A DNA stretch of 64,000 nucleotides from Kaistia adipata DSM 17808 (GTDB taxonomy: Bacteria > Pseudomonadota > Alphaproteobacteria > Rhizobiales > Kaistiaceae): the NCBI RefSeq assembly GCF_000423225.1, contig NZ_AUHO01000010.1, positions 434,001 through 498,000 of the forward strand, read 5' to 3'. How positions within the stretch are numbered: the stretch's first letter is position 1; every line of letters starts with the position of its first letter. Positions 34,890 to 42,861 of this stretch are shown in pieces. The translations under genes and the position numbers were made by a program. A model generated the notes under the pieces. The model did not search any database. It saw only the letters and a list, made by a program, of their open reading frames with translations, and had not been told where the DNA came from.

Positions 34890-35153
34890 CCGTTATACAA
34901 GGAAATCCAGCTCTCCGCGCGGCTTCCATCCGGCGAGGTAGGCGATCCAGCATGAGGCGGCCGAGCCGAATTTTGAGGGAGATGCCCAGGATTTCCGCGA
35001 TTCGCTGGAAATCCCCGAGACGGTTTCATACCGGTCGTGGTCGAAACAGCCTTCACGATACGAGGCCCGCGCATTGTCCTTGGCGTCATCGGAAAGCTCG
35101 TCGAGCCGATAGAGGGTCGTTTCGATGATCTCAGGAATCGGGGGCGCCTCCAT
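34890..35153 (-). pseudogene. Frameshifted phage/plasmid-type hypothetical protein
   Basis: From an ATG at 35153 the frame reads IIETTLYRLDELSDDAKDNA and FDHDRYETV, the opening of a common phage and plasmid protein of unknown function. After VSG the homologous continuation (FQRIAEILGISLK, which such proteins have) is found only in the next frame, near 35000. This implies a one-base deletion in the GGGG run. The C-terminal part is scrambled further. It overlaps the upstream gene by 23 bases, so it was probably cotranscribed when intact. Confidence 0.5.
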
Positions 35154-35547
35154 CGAGAACCTGGGCAAGCCAGCCATCGGTGTAGATCCAGGCGATGGTT
35201 TCGCCGGTGGCGAGATCGAGGACATGCGCGCCGCCGCCGAAGCCGTCGAGGCGCGGCCGCGAACAGGTGTTGGCATATTGGAAGCCCCAGCGGCCGGAGA
35301 GACCGAACGCCGCCGCGCACCGCTGGACGAACTGGATGACACGCGCGGGATCGCCGGTGGCATCGTCGCGCATCCAGAGCTGCGTGCCGCCATGCTCGGA
35401 CTCGATCGAAAGGAGAAAGCTTTCCGATGGCGGGTCTTCGGCGGCGTTCTCGGCGGCGAGCGTGTTGTAGATTTCGAGCGCGCGAGCGGCATTGTCGGGC
35501 GTGCCCACGTCGAGCAGGCAGGAAAAGCGGGTGAAATATTCGGCCAT
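35131..35547 (-). CDS. Conserved hypothetical protein of plasmid/ICE gene cluster
   Basis: This 138-residue protein begins AEYFTRFSCLLDVGTPDNAA and contains ESEHGGTQLWMRDDATGDP and LDLATGETIAWIYTDGWLAQ. I do not recognise a named family; the composition is that of a soluble cytosolic protein. The ATG at 35547 follows CAGGAGCCAGTC, a good ribosome site. It is the downstream partner of a ParB-like and ArdC-containing block all on the minus strand, and a terminator-like hairpin separates it from the gene before. Confidence 0.65.
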   Translation of the reverse strand: MAEYFTRFSCLLDVGTPDNAARALEIYNTLAAENAAEDPPSESFLLSIESEHGGTQLWMRDDATGDPARVIQFVQRCAAAFGLSGRWGFQYANTCSRPRLDGFGGGAHVLDLATGETIAWIYTDGWLAQVLDGGAPDS

Positions 35548-35570
35548 GACTGGCTCCTGAAACGACGAAA

Positions 35571-35587
35571 CCCGGCGCATGGCCGGG
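35571..35587 (-). terminator. Hairpin terminator after the 35617-36174 gene
   Basis: On the minus strand CCCGGC and GCCGGG surround a 5-base loop and are followed by TTTCGTCGTTT. It lies about 30 bases past the stop of the gene ending at 35617. Confidence 0.5.
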
Positions 35588-35616
35588 TCGAATGGATGAA
35601 AGAGCGTGGCGGAAAG

Positions 35617-36174
35617 TCAGGCGGCGAGCGGCAATCGCAGAAGCGCGGCGACCGTCTCGCGCCACGGCGCATCGACCAGCCGCGCTTCGAGTTGGCTGGC
35701 GCGGTAGCGATATTCGCGAGCCGGGCCGTGCTCGCCGCGACCGGCCGCGGCGAAGGCGGCGCCACGCAGTTTGCTGGCCTCGGTCACGATCTGGCTGGCC
35801 TCGGCGTCGGATGCGACCGGCTGCTGCCAGAGGATAATCCCGGCTCGGATCGTTCCGGCGAGCACGAGCCCCTGATCGCAATCCTGAATGACCATGATGC
35901 GCGGGCGAAAGCGCAGCATGTCGTCGGTTCCGGCGCGGATGTCGCCGCCTGCGAGACGGCGGCCGGCGAGCGACATGGCCTCTTCGGGCGACGGGCATTC
36001 GCCGATGACGAGGATATGGTCGAAACCATCGGCTTCATTGCTGCCGTCGTAGCTGGCGGTGCCGATGCAGGAGATGCGCAACGGGAATTTCTGTGCGCGC
36101 TGCAGGGTCGGCAGGACGTGGCGGGCGAGAATGGCGCCGATCGAGGCGACGCGGGATTGGCGGGAAAAGATCAT
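35617..36174 (-). CDS. Conserved hypothetical protein of plasmid/ICE gene cluster
   Basis: The 185-residue protein starts FSRQSRVASIGAILARHVLP and contains FPLRISCIGTASYDGS, DHILVIGECPSPEEAMSLAG and YRYRASQLEARLVDAPWRE. No membrane segment or known catalytic motif is visible, and I cannot name the family. The ATG at 36174 is preceded by CGCGGAGTGAATCCC and by a leader sequence shared with the ParB-like and ArdC genes. Such proteins accompany ParB-like and ArdC genes on rhizobial plasmids, in my experience of these loci. Confidence 0.65.
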   Translation of the reverse strand: MIFSRQSRVASIGAILARHVLPTLQRAQKFPLRISCIGTASYDGSNEADGFDHILVIGECPSPEEAMSLAGRRLAGGDIRAGTDDMLRFRPRIMVIQDCDQGLVLAGTIRAGIILWQQPVASDAEASQIVTEASKLRGAAFAAAGRGEHGPAREYRYRASQLEARLVDAPWRETVAALLRLPLAA

Positions 36175-36275
36175 GGGATTCACTCCGCGACGGTCGGCGG
36201 AAGCCTCTCCTCCACCTCGTAACCCGTCACGGCCAGGCCGTCCGGCCTCTGCCTCTCTCCACTCTGGAAGGTTGG
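36175..36275 (-). repeat. Shared leader, copy A
   Basis: About 100 bases immediately upstream of the start at 36174 resemble the leaders at 38504-38600 and 40570-40660. On the minus strand the common order is AGAGTG(A/G)AGAG, a GC-rich spacer, CGTGACGG(A/G)TT, a purine-rich GAGAG block, and CCGTC(A/G)(C/T)GGAG close to the start codon. Confidence 0.7.
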
Positions 36276-36287
36276 CTGTGGCCAGCA

Positions 36288-36321
36288 TGAAAAATGCGCC
36301 CCACCGGATGATGGGGCGCAT
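36288..36321 (-). terminator. Rho-independent terminator of the ParB-like gene
   Basis: ATGCGCCCCA pairs perfectly with TGGGGCGCAT over 10 bp around an 8-base loop. On the minus strand the stem leads into TTTTTC. It begins 8 bases past the stop of the ParB-like gene. Confidence 0.8.
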
Positions 36322-36328
36322 GTTTCGA

Positions 36329-38503
36329 TCAGTCGGCCGCGACGAGCGCGACGTGCTCGTCTTCAGCCTCAGCGGCTTCATCCTCGTCACCATCGCCTGC
36401 CAGGAAGTCCGGCAAGGTCTCGCCGTCACCGGCATCGCCAGCATTCGCGGCGTCACCGTCGACGTCCACCAGGCGCAGCGGCTCGGGCAGCCAGCCGGTT
36501 TCGGCCAGCAGGCGCTCGGCTTCCTTCGCCATGTCGCCCTTCTTCAGATGGCTGATGAGCTGGGCGGCGCGCTCGCCCGCACCTTCGCGGACGGCTTCGA
36601 GGATGCGCGGCTTGGTCACGCGGCCGAGATAGTTGTCGACCGTGGGCCTCCAGCCGGCGTCGGCCACCATGTCGAAGCCGGTAGCGCGGGCGATGCGATC
36701 GGCACCGGAGAGGCGACGATCTAGTCCGAACTGCGAGACGCCGGAACCGCTGTGCGGATTGGGCCGCTCGTAGAGGGCGTTGACGCCATAGCTGACGCAA
36801 TGAGCCAACAACGCCATCCGGCTGGCGTCGTCGAGCGCGGCGATCCAGTCCCAGAGCGCACCTTCGTCGGAGGGCACATCGGCCTTCCAGGCGTCGAAGC
36901 GTTCGTCGATGGCCTTGGCCGAGGGCGTGTCGCTGAGATCACCGCCCTGCACACCGAAATGCTGCTGGCGCACGGAGATCTCCATGCAGCCGGTCGGCGC
37001 CGAGTAGTGATAACGCTGCATGACCATGCGGTGCAGGAGCGCCGTCATCGCCACATGCGGGTTGTTGGCGAGCGCGTCGTGGAGCGCGAGCGTGCGATGG
37101 GCGGTGAGTTCGATCACCAGCCGTTCGGGAAGCGGCTTGATGCTGTCGTCCTCCTCGTCCTCCGCATCGACCGGCTCGCCGCCGATGGTGATGACGGCGC
37201 GCTGCACGCCGACCTGGGCCGCGACCGCGCCGCCTTCGGCATCGGACTCGCCATCGCCGGCATCCTCCTCGCCGTCGACGGTGACGAGCGCCTCGTCCTC
37301 GGGACGAACGTAGCCGCGCGCAACGACAAGCTCGCCGGCGCGGTCGATGCTGATGAAGACGCCCGCGCGGGCGATCTCGGCAGCGTCATAGATGGCCGGG
37401 CGGTTCTCGAAGGTGCTCAGCGCGGCCTCGATCTCGCCGAGGCGCGTGTCGATGTCATCGGGCAACTCGTCGTAATCGGCGTGTTCCGCCTCGAGCCGCT
37501 CATATTCCTCGCGCAGCGCCTCGCGGGTGGCGCGTTCCTCCTCGCTCAGATCGGGGAACGTGCCGGTCAGGACGCGAAGGCCGCGATCATGGCCGTAGGG
37601 CAGATCGGTATCGACCTCGATCCACTTCCAGCCTTCGGCCGCGACTTCATCGGCGATGGCTTTGAGCTTGTCGGAGACGAGCCGGTCGAGCAGCGCGGGG
37701 TTTTCCAGCCAGCCTTCGTCCTCGTCGGAGAAGAGATCGCGCAGCATCACGCCGCCGGCCTGCTCATAGGCTTCGACTCCGACGAACTGCGCGCGCTTGT
37801 CATCGGTCGGCACGGTCGTCTCGGTGAGAAGATCGCGAATATTCCAGGGCTGGCGATTGTGCGAACGCTGGATCGCCTCCCAGACCTGTTCCTGTCGGGC
37901 ATGATCCGGGTTGACGGTGAACGCCTCCAGCATCGCCAGAGTCATCTCGCTGCGTGCATAGGCGTCCAGCAGGGACTGCGCGACGCGGGCGAGCCGGAGC
38001 CGCTGGGCGATATAGCGCGGCGTGGTGCGATAGGCGTCGGCGACTTCCTCCTTGGACATACCGCCATCGACCATGCGCTTGAACGCCTTGAACTGGTCGA
38101 GCGGATGCAGCGCCAGCCGGATGACGTTCTCGGCGTAGGAATCGTCGACGGCCGAGGTCTTGGCATTGGCCTTCTTGACCAGGCAGGGCACCAAGCCATC
38201 GGCGGGGAAGCGGCCTGCCGCGACCAGGCGGGCGATAGCGCGGTAGCGCCTGCCGCCGGCCGGGGTCTCGAAATCGCCGGTCTCGGCGCCGGCATCGTCG
38301 AGGACGGCACGGACATTAAGGCCCATCACGAGGTCTTCGCGGCGGTCGATGTCCTGGGTCAGCTCATCGAGGCCCTGTTCGACGTCGATCTCGCGGACAT
38401 TGCTGTCCGAAAGCCTGATACGGTTGAACGGAATGTCGCGCGCGCGCGAAAATTCGATCATTGGGGCGACGGCGGGGGTCTGCTTGCGTGCGGCCTTGGC
38501 CAT
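36329..38503 (-). CDS. ParB/RepB/Spo0J-like DNA-binding protein, large plasmid type
   Basis: The 724-residue protein has an N-terminal ParB/sulfiredoxin-like domain (DIPFNRIRLSDSNVREIDVE, TPAGGRRYRAIARLVAAGR, ENVIRLALHPLDQFKAFKRM). A helix-turn-helix follows (MSKEEVADAYRTTPRYIAQR). A long, acidic, poorly conserved remainder follows. These oversized ParB-like proteins are found on plasmids and integrative elements of alphaproteobacteria; whether they partition DNA or regulate genes is unclear, and no parA is present here. The ATG at 38503 is in GGAGTGAAGACC context. The acidic C-terminus (GDGDEDEAAEAEDE) may be flexible. Confidence 0.85.
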   Translation of the reverse strand: MAKAARKQTPAVAPMIEFSRARDIPFNRIRLSDSNVREIDVEQGLDELTQDIDRREDLVMGLNVRAVLDDAGAETGDFETPAGGRRYRAIARLVAAGRFPADGLVPCLVKKANAKTSAVDDSYAENVIRLALHPLDQFKAFKRMVDGGMSKEEVADAYRTTPRYIAQRLRLARVAQSLLDAYARSEMTLAMLEAFTVNPDHARQEQVWEAIQRSHNRQPWNIRDLLTETTVPTDDKRAQFVGVEAYEQAGGVMLRDLFSDEDEGWLENPALLDRLVSDKLKAIADEVAAEGWKWIEVDTDLPYGHDRGLRVLTGTFPDLSEEERATREALREEYERLEAEHADYDELPDDIDTRLGEIEAALSTFENRPAIYDAAEIARAGVFISIDRAGELVVARGYVRPEDEALVTVDGEEDAGDGESDAEGGAVAAQVGVQRAVITIGGEPVDAEDEEDDSIKPLPERLVIELTAHRTLALHDALANNPHVAMTALLHRMVMQRYHYSAPTGCMEISVRQQHFGVQGGDLSDTPSAKAIDERFDAWKADVPSDEGALWDWIAALDDASRMALLAHCVSYGVNALYERPNPHSGSGVSQFGLDRRLSGADRIARATGFDMVADAGWRPTVDNYLGRVTKPRILEAVREGAGERAAQLISHLKKGDMAKEAERLLAETGWLPEPLRLVDVDGDAANAGDAGDGETLPDFLAGDGDEDEAAEAEDEHVALVAAD

Positions 38504-38600
38504 GGTCTTCACTCCATGACGGACTCCGTGAGGCTCTCTCTCGGATCTCAATCCGTCACGAAGCGAAGCGCCGCCCTCTCACTCTAGGAGGGCAGCGCCA
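38504..38600 (-). repeat. Shared leader, copy B
   Basis: The 97 bases before the ParB-like start repeat the arrangement of copies A and C: TAGAGTGAGAGGGCGG, CGTGACGGATTGAG, CCGAGAGAGAG and CCGTCATGGAG just before the ATG (minus strand). Confidence 0.7.
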
Positions 38601-38668
38601 CGCGCCATGCTCGCGGGATTGTCGCAGACGCACGCATCCGGCTTTCCGTATTTCCGGCTTTCAGCCGA

Positions 38669-39616
38669 TCAGATTCCGCACATCCCCTCACATTCGTTCT
38701 GCCAGAGATCGAGCTGGCCGTGGCCGGCCGCCGTCGTCAGGTCCGCTTCCTCCAGCGGCACCGCAGAGCGGTGAAGATAGACTTCGCCACGAATGCCGCG
38801 AAGGCCAGTGCGGATCATGGCGTCGAGCGACACGGCGTCGTCCCACGCCTCGGGATCATTGTCGCGCAGGCTCCGCCATGCGGCATCCGAATGAAAGGGA
38901 CAGCCTATGCAGGCGCTCTTGGGTGGCCGGGGATAGTCGTGGCGCTCCAGCCAGCGCAGGCAGTCGTGCCGGGTCATGCCCCGCTCGATCAGTGGCCAGC
39001 GGTTGACCTGCCAGTCCTCGAACGACGGCTTCATGCGCAGCGCCTCATCGAGTGAAATGCCGATCCATTGCTCGGAGACCGGCGATCCAGGCGAGCGCCG
39101 TCCGGCTATGCCGAGCAGATCGCGCACCTTCCGGCGGATCGGCACGATCTTGTAGGAAGAGGTGCATTGCCGGCGGATCATGCCGACGCCGATGCGCTCG
39201 GTTTTCAGAATGCGGGAGCCGACGGGAACGAGGTCGCCGTTATCGTCCTCATCATAGACGGGCAGCTCGGAGCCGGCGGGCGTGACCGTGCGGGTGAAAG
39301 CCGGGATCGAAGCCCATCGTTCACCGCGCGAAGCCGCAATGAGGTCTGCACGCAAATTCCCGGCTGACACGATATGGACGGGGAACGGCAGGACGTTGGG
39401 CGTTCTGAGCCAGGCGAGATGCTCATAGACCGCCTTGGGCTCCCAGCCGGTGTCGGCGAAAATCGCGCAATCCGGCATGGGGCCGATTTCACCATGAGCG
39501 GCCATCAGGGCGAGCGTGGTGGACTGGACGCCCGCACCGAGACTGAGCACGCGCAACTGTATGTCGGCTGCGAGGCAGGGATCGGGCACGAAGCCGGGGA
39601 AAGCGAGCGCGTTCAT
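38669..39616 (-). CDS. PP-loop (PAPS reductase-like) nucleotide hydrolase-superfamily protein
   Basis: The 315-residue protein begins its core with LRVLSLGAGVQSTTLALMAA, a modified PP-loop (the SGGxDS motif reads SLGAGVQS). It then has CAIFADTGWEPKAVYEHL, CTSSYKIVPIRRKVR and a cysteine group SACIGCPFHSD that could bind Zn or Fe-S. This is the PAPS reductase/DndC-like adenine nucleotide alpha-hydrolase superfamily; plasmid- and phage-borne members are often found but their reactions are unknown. Its ATG overlaps the ArdC stop (ATGA), so the two are translated together. A role in DNA or tRNA modification is only a guess. Confidence 0.8.
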   Translation of the reverse strand: MNALAFPGFVPDPCLAADIQLRVLSLGAGVQSTTLALMAAHGEIGPMPDCAIFADTGWEPKAVYEHLAWLRTPNVLPFPVHIVSAGNLRADLIAASRGERWASIPAFTRTVTPAGSELPVYDEDDNGDLVPVGSRILKTERIGVGMIRRQCTSSYKIVPIRRKVRDLLGIAGRRSPGSPVSEQWIGISLDEALRMKPSFEDWQVNRWPLIERGMTRHDCLRWLERHDYPRPPKSACIGCPFHSDAAWRSLRDNDPEAWDDAVSLDAMIRTGLRGIRGEVYLHRSAVPLEEADLTTAAGHGQLDLWQNECEGMCGI

Positions 39617-40569
39617 CACGCGGCCCTCCGCATATCGTCGGTGTCGGGAAGATGCTCGGCATCCGGCAGGAAGGACAAGAGCCAGTCCGCCGCCTTGCTC
39701 GCCTGCGAAGCGCAGCGGACGATGGCGCGATTGTCCTCGCGCAGAACTTCCAGCCAGGAGCCGATGTAGTCGGCATGGCGCACGGTCGGGACGATGCCGA
39801 GCGAAGCGCAGCAGAATGCCGAGGTCAATTCGGCCGTGATTTCCTCGACCGAATAGAGCTTCGAGCCGAAGGAGCCGGAGAGATTCCGGTTCAGCCGGTG
39901 CGCTGCGCCGCTGGCATGACCGAGTTCGTGCAGCGCCGTCCGGTGCCAGTTGATCGGGTCGAAATAGGCGGCCGGCGGCGGCACCTGCACATAGTCGAGA
40001 GACGGCACGTAGAACGCCCTGTTGCCACCGATGCGGAAGTCGATGCCGGTCGCCTTGATCAGCGCCTCGACCTGGGGCTCGATCATGCCGGGCGGCGGCG
40101 GAGGCACGATCGCCTCGATGTCGTCGGGCAGGTCGTCGCATTGCGCCGTATTGAACACCGTGAAGCGCTTGAGGAATGGGATCGCCTGCGCTTTCTCGCC
40201 GGCCTCGAAGGCGCGGCGCTTTTCATCCTCCGGCGTGAAGCGATCGGCATAGACGACGGTGGTGCCGCGCTCGCCCTTGCGGACATGGCCGCCGAGTGAC
40301 AGCGCCTGCCGAAAGGTGAGCCAGCCCTGACCGGGGAAGCCATGTTCGACGACGGCGCCCCAGAGGATCAGGACATTGATGCCGCTGTAGCTGCGCGCGG
40401 TCGCGGCGTTCTTCGGCAGGCCGAGCGGGGCTTTGGCAGCCGAGGTTCCCCAAGGCTGCACCCACGGGACGCGGCCGGCTTCCAGCTCGGCGATGATCTT
40501 GTCGGTGATTTCGTCATAGAGGTTCGCCCGGTCGACGCCGGTGCAAGGGGTGCGATCATGTCTGGACAT
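39616..40569 (-). CDS. ardC: ArdC-family antirestriction protein
   Basis: The 317-residue product has the N-terminal ssDNA-binding ArdC domain (LYDEITDKIIAELEAGRVPW, PWGTSAAKAPLGLPKNA, YSGINVLILW). The C-terminal metallopeptidase-like domain has HELGH within WHRTALHELGHASGAAHRLN. ArdC proteins protect incoming plasmid DNA during conjugation from the host's nucleases. The length is typical. The neighbouring ParB-like, PP-loop and toxin-antitoxin genes mark this stretch as conjugative-element cargo. Confidence 0.92.
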   Translation of the reverse strand: MSRHDRTPCTGVDRANLYDEITDKIIAELEAGRVPWVQPWGTSAAKAPLGLPKNAATARSYSGINVLILWGAVVEHGFPGQGWLTFRQALSLGGHVRKGERGTTVVYADRFTPEDEKRRAFEAGEKAQAIPFLKRFTVFNTAQCDDLPDDIEAIVPPPPPGMIEPQVEALIKATGIDFRIGGNRAFYVPSLDYVQVPPPAAYFDPINWHRTALHELGHASGAAHRLNRNLSGSFGSKLYSVEEITAELTSAFCCASLGIVPTVRHADYIGSWLEVLREDNRAIVRCASQASKAADWLLSFLPDAEHLPDTDDMRRAA

Positions 40570-40660
40570 CGCGGTTCTCCGCGACGGGCGCCGGAAGACT
40601 CTCTCCCGGTCCTCAACCCGTCACGGAAAACCCGTCCGCACTCTCACTCTACAGGGGGCG
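40570..40660 (-). repeat. Shared leader, copy C
   Basis: The 91 bases before ardC repeat the arrangement of copies A and B: TAGAGTGAGAGTGCGG, CCGTGACGGGTTGAGG, CCGGGAGAGAG and CCGTCGCGGAG near the ATG (minus strand). Confidence 0.7.
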
Positions 40661-40711
40661 TTGCGGGGTCTCCCCGCAGAAGGGGGTGTGCCGGCGACCT
40701 CGGCGCCGGCC

Positions 40712-40731
40712 AGGGGGAAGGCTTTCCCCCT
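40712..40731 (-). terminator. Weak hairpin after the first antitoxin gene
   Basis: AGGGGGAA and TTCCCCCT form an 8-bp perfect stem with a 4-base loop 13 bases past the antitoxin stop. No T run follows on the minus strand, so termination is uncertain. Confidence 0.35.
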
Positions 40732-40744
40732 TCACCTCAACTGC

Positions 40745-41122
40745 TCACCTTGTTCCGGCCTGCTTTCGACGGCGGGCCACAGTGCGAACGCCAGCGCTTT
40801 CGCCCATGGTCATGTCACCCAGGCTATGGAGATGAAACGCCGGATGCGATGGCAGCTTCACCGTGAGTTCGAGCTTGCCGCCGATGGCTTCGACATAGCT
40901 GCGTAGCGTCGAGAGATACATATCCGCCTGCTTCTCGATCTTGGACACCGACGGCTGCTTGATGTTGAGGGCCGAGGCGATGTCTTCCTGCGCCTTGCCG
41001 GCGATCTGGCGAAGCTCGCGCAGACTCTCTACCTCCTGCCGCAATTCCTGATAGCGCGCCTCGATAGCTGCCTGTTCGTCAGCAGGAAGCCCGGCGATGA
41101 TTTCATTCAGGCTCCGTGCCAT
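40745..41122 (-). CDS. XRE-family antitoxin (HigA-like), copy 1
   Basis: The 125-residue protein has a helix-turn-helix of the XRE type at residues about 38-70 (IAGKAQEDIASALNIKQPSV, SKIEKQADMYLSTLR). The tail is YVEAIGGKLELTVKLPSH. It is closely similar to the antitoxin at 47521-47883: ARSLNEIIAGLP against ARSLNDIIASLP, and an identical IKQPSVSKIEKQADMYLSTL. Here the adjacent toxin gene is reduced to its last codons, so this copy is probably an orphan antitoxin. It might neutralise the toxin of the other copy or repress its promoter. Confidence 0.85.
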   Translation of the reverse strand: MARSLNEIIAGLPADEQAAIEARYQELRQEVESLRELRQIAGKAQEDIASALNIKQPSVSKIEKQADMYLSTLRSYVEAIGGKLELTVKLPSHPAFHLHSLGDMTMGESAGVRTVARRRKQAGTR

Positions 41123-41391
41123 CTCAACGTCCCTTCTTTGCGGATTTCAGGCTTTCCACATGCTCGGAAAACCGGAGATCCGCTTTTGCGATGAGCTGCC
41201 GGTAGAACCGAGCGCAGATCGACCTCATCTGATGATATCAGTTCGTAACAGTAGACGCGCTCTCTATAGACAGGGTCACCTCCATCCACAGGCAAATGAA
41301 AATAGATAACATCAATAACTGCCGTGGCTTCCCGAGTGACGCGGTCTAGTTCTTCCATTTTTCTCTCGACGATGTGATCGATATTCGCCAT
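41107..41391 (-). CDS. Chimeric small reading frame across the truncated toxin
   Basis: A 94-residue frame starts at 41391 with ANIDHIVERKMEELDRVTRE and VIYFHLPVDGGDPVYRE, which look protein-like and non-toxin. After about residue 60 it runs over the toxin remnant in the wrong frame and into the antitoxin start. It may be the 5' part of an unrelated gene joined to the toxin's end by recombination. Expression is uncertain. Confidence 0.35.
   Translation of the reverse strand: MANIDHIVERKMEELDRVTREATAVIDVIYFHLPVDGGDPVYRERVYCYELISSDEVDLRSVLPAAHRKSGSPVFRACGKPEIRKEGTLRWHGA
41124..41225 (-). pseudogene. C-terminal remnant of a HigB/RelE-type toxin
   Basis: The minus-strand frame stopping at 41124-41126 encodes ARFYRQLIAKADLRFSEH and VESLKSAKKGR. 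These align residue for residue with the last part of the toxin at 47885-48250 (KFFYRRMVAKADFRFSEH, LEKLKPGKKGK). Homology begins near 41210; upstream of that the sequence is unrelated and the frame is closed by a stop. The catalytic body is absent, so no toxin can be made. Confidence 0.75.
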
Positions 41392-41649
41392 TCCTTAAGA
41401 AGCGAGCAACTCCAAAGCCGCTAATGGCAAGACATATAGCAGCGCCCCCCTTGATCGGCCTTTGGCGCCAGCCTACATGTTATTGGTAGGCGGTAATTGC
41501 CGTGGGGGCACTATCCATTCTGCTTCGTTTGTCGCGACGCACCCGGTCCGGCTTTAGGCATAGCCGATCCGAGTTGTCGAACGACATGCGCCATCTGGCG
41601 CGGGCACCGGTGGTCGTGCTCATCACTGGGTCTGCAGGATGAGGACACG

Positions 41650-42861
41650 ATGGTTACGATTACTAAGGAAGCCGAGGGCTACCTCGAGGCGCTGGCAGAC
41701 GAGCTCACGATCTCACCCGCCAGATACGAGCAGGCGGTCGCTCGGTACGAGTCTTTAGGCAAGTGGCTGCATCGTGACGCTTCGAAGGTGAAACAGTACG
41801 ACCCGCAGGTCTACTCGCAGGGTTCGTTCCGGCTGGGCACAGTCATCAAGCCCGAGGACGAAAACGGCCAGTATGACATCGACTCGGTTTGCGAGTTGAC
41901 CGCCCTGAAGAAGGAACAGTTGACCCAGTATGCGCTTAAGGAACTGCTTCGGGTCGAGATCGAGGCGTATCGCACGGCACAGGCGATGGTGAAGCCGCTC
42001 GGCGAAGGCCGTCGTTGCTGGACGCTCGAATATGCCGACGGTGCCCAATTCCACATGGATATCGTGCCGGCGCTGCCAAATGGCGCGTCCACAAGGTTGT
42101 TGCTGGAGTCTCGCGGCCTAGACGCGCAGTGGGCCGGCACGGCGATCGCCATCACGGACAACAAGCACCCACTGTTTTATCAGCCTACCACCGAATGGCC
42201 CCGCTCCAACCCGAAGGGCTATGCCAACTGGTTCCGTTCGCGGATGGCTGTGGCTTTCGCGCGCAAGCGCCGCAAGCTTGCCGAAGCGGCCCAAGCCAGC
42301 GTTGAGAGCATTCCCGAATACCGGGTAGTCACCCCGTTGCAACAGGCGATCATGATCCTGAAACGGCATCGCGATCAGATGTTCGCGGAACGCAAGGATG
42401 TCAAACCGATCTCTGTCATCCTCACGACCCTGTCCGCCCACGCATACGAAGGCGAGGAAACAATCGGCCAAGCCCTCGTTTCGATCCTGGCCAACATGCA
42501 CCGCTTCATCGACTTCGATGGCGTCCGGTCCTACATACCTAACCCGTCTGATCCACTCGAGAACTTCGCCGACAAATGGGCCGATCATCCGGAACGCCGG
42601 GCGGCGTTCTTCGAATGGCTGGAAGCAGCCCGGCGAGACTTCTTCTATGCAGCGCAGGTGACCAGTCGTCAGATGATCACCGACTCCGTTGCTCCCCGCA
42701 TCGGCCGTGGCCTTGCCGAGAGGGCCAGGGATCGTGCGGCACCAAAGCCGGCTTCATCGCTCCTGCGTCCCGCTACGGCAGCATCCGCCGCCGCGGCTGC
42801 ACCAACCTTCCCTGCGGCGGCGCGCGTTCCGGGCAAACCGGCAGGGTTCGGCGGCAGATGA
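41650..42861 (+). CDS. CBASS CD-NTase (cGAS/DncV-like oligonucleotide cyclase)
   Basis: This enzyme makes a cyclic oligonucleotide alarm signal on phage infection. The 403-residue product has the nucleotidyltransferase motif GS at residues 58-59 (YSQGSFRLGTVIKP), the metal-binding pair D76 and D78 (GQYDIDSVCEL) and third acidic residue D137 (FHMDIVPAL). The helical OAS-like C-terminal half includes VTPLQQAIMILKRHRD. A flexible Ala/Pro-rich tail ends GFGGR, the region that Cap2 would conjugate. The ATG at 41650 follows AGGATGAGGACACG. The 258 bases before it hold no gene that I can support. The clade and the nucleotide product cannot be told by eye. Confidence 0.93.
   Translation: MVTITKEAEGYLEALADELTISPARYEQAVARYESLGKWLHRDASKVKQYDPQVYSQGSFRLGTVIKPEDENGQYDIDSVCELTALKKEQLTQYALKELLRVEIEAYRTAQAMVKPLGEGRRCWTLEYADGAQFHMDIVPALPNGASTRLLLESRGLDAQWAGTAIAITDNKHPLFYQPTTEWPRSNPKGYANWFRSRMAVAFARKRRKLAEAAQASVESIPEYRVVTPLQQAIMILKRHRDQMFAERKDVKPISVILTTLSAHAYEGEETIGQALVSILANMHRFIDFDGVRSYIPNPSDPLENFADKWADHPERRAAFFEWLEAARRDFFYAAQVTSRQMITDSVAPRIGRGLAERARDRAAPKPASSLLRPATAASAAAAAPTFPAAARVPGKPAGFGGR

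Noticed and set aside
36752-38587. Long plus-strand open frame opposite the ParB-like gene
   Set aside because: The minus-strand protein has recognisable ParB and helix-turn-helix segments; the plus-strand product has none.
34600-41400. A second attachment site (left end) of the element
   Set aside because: I looked for the tRNA-Leu 3' half around the apbE and plasmid-type boundary and did not find it.
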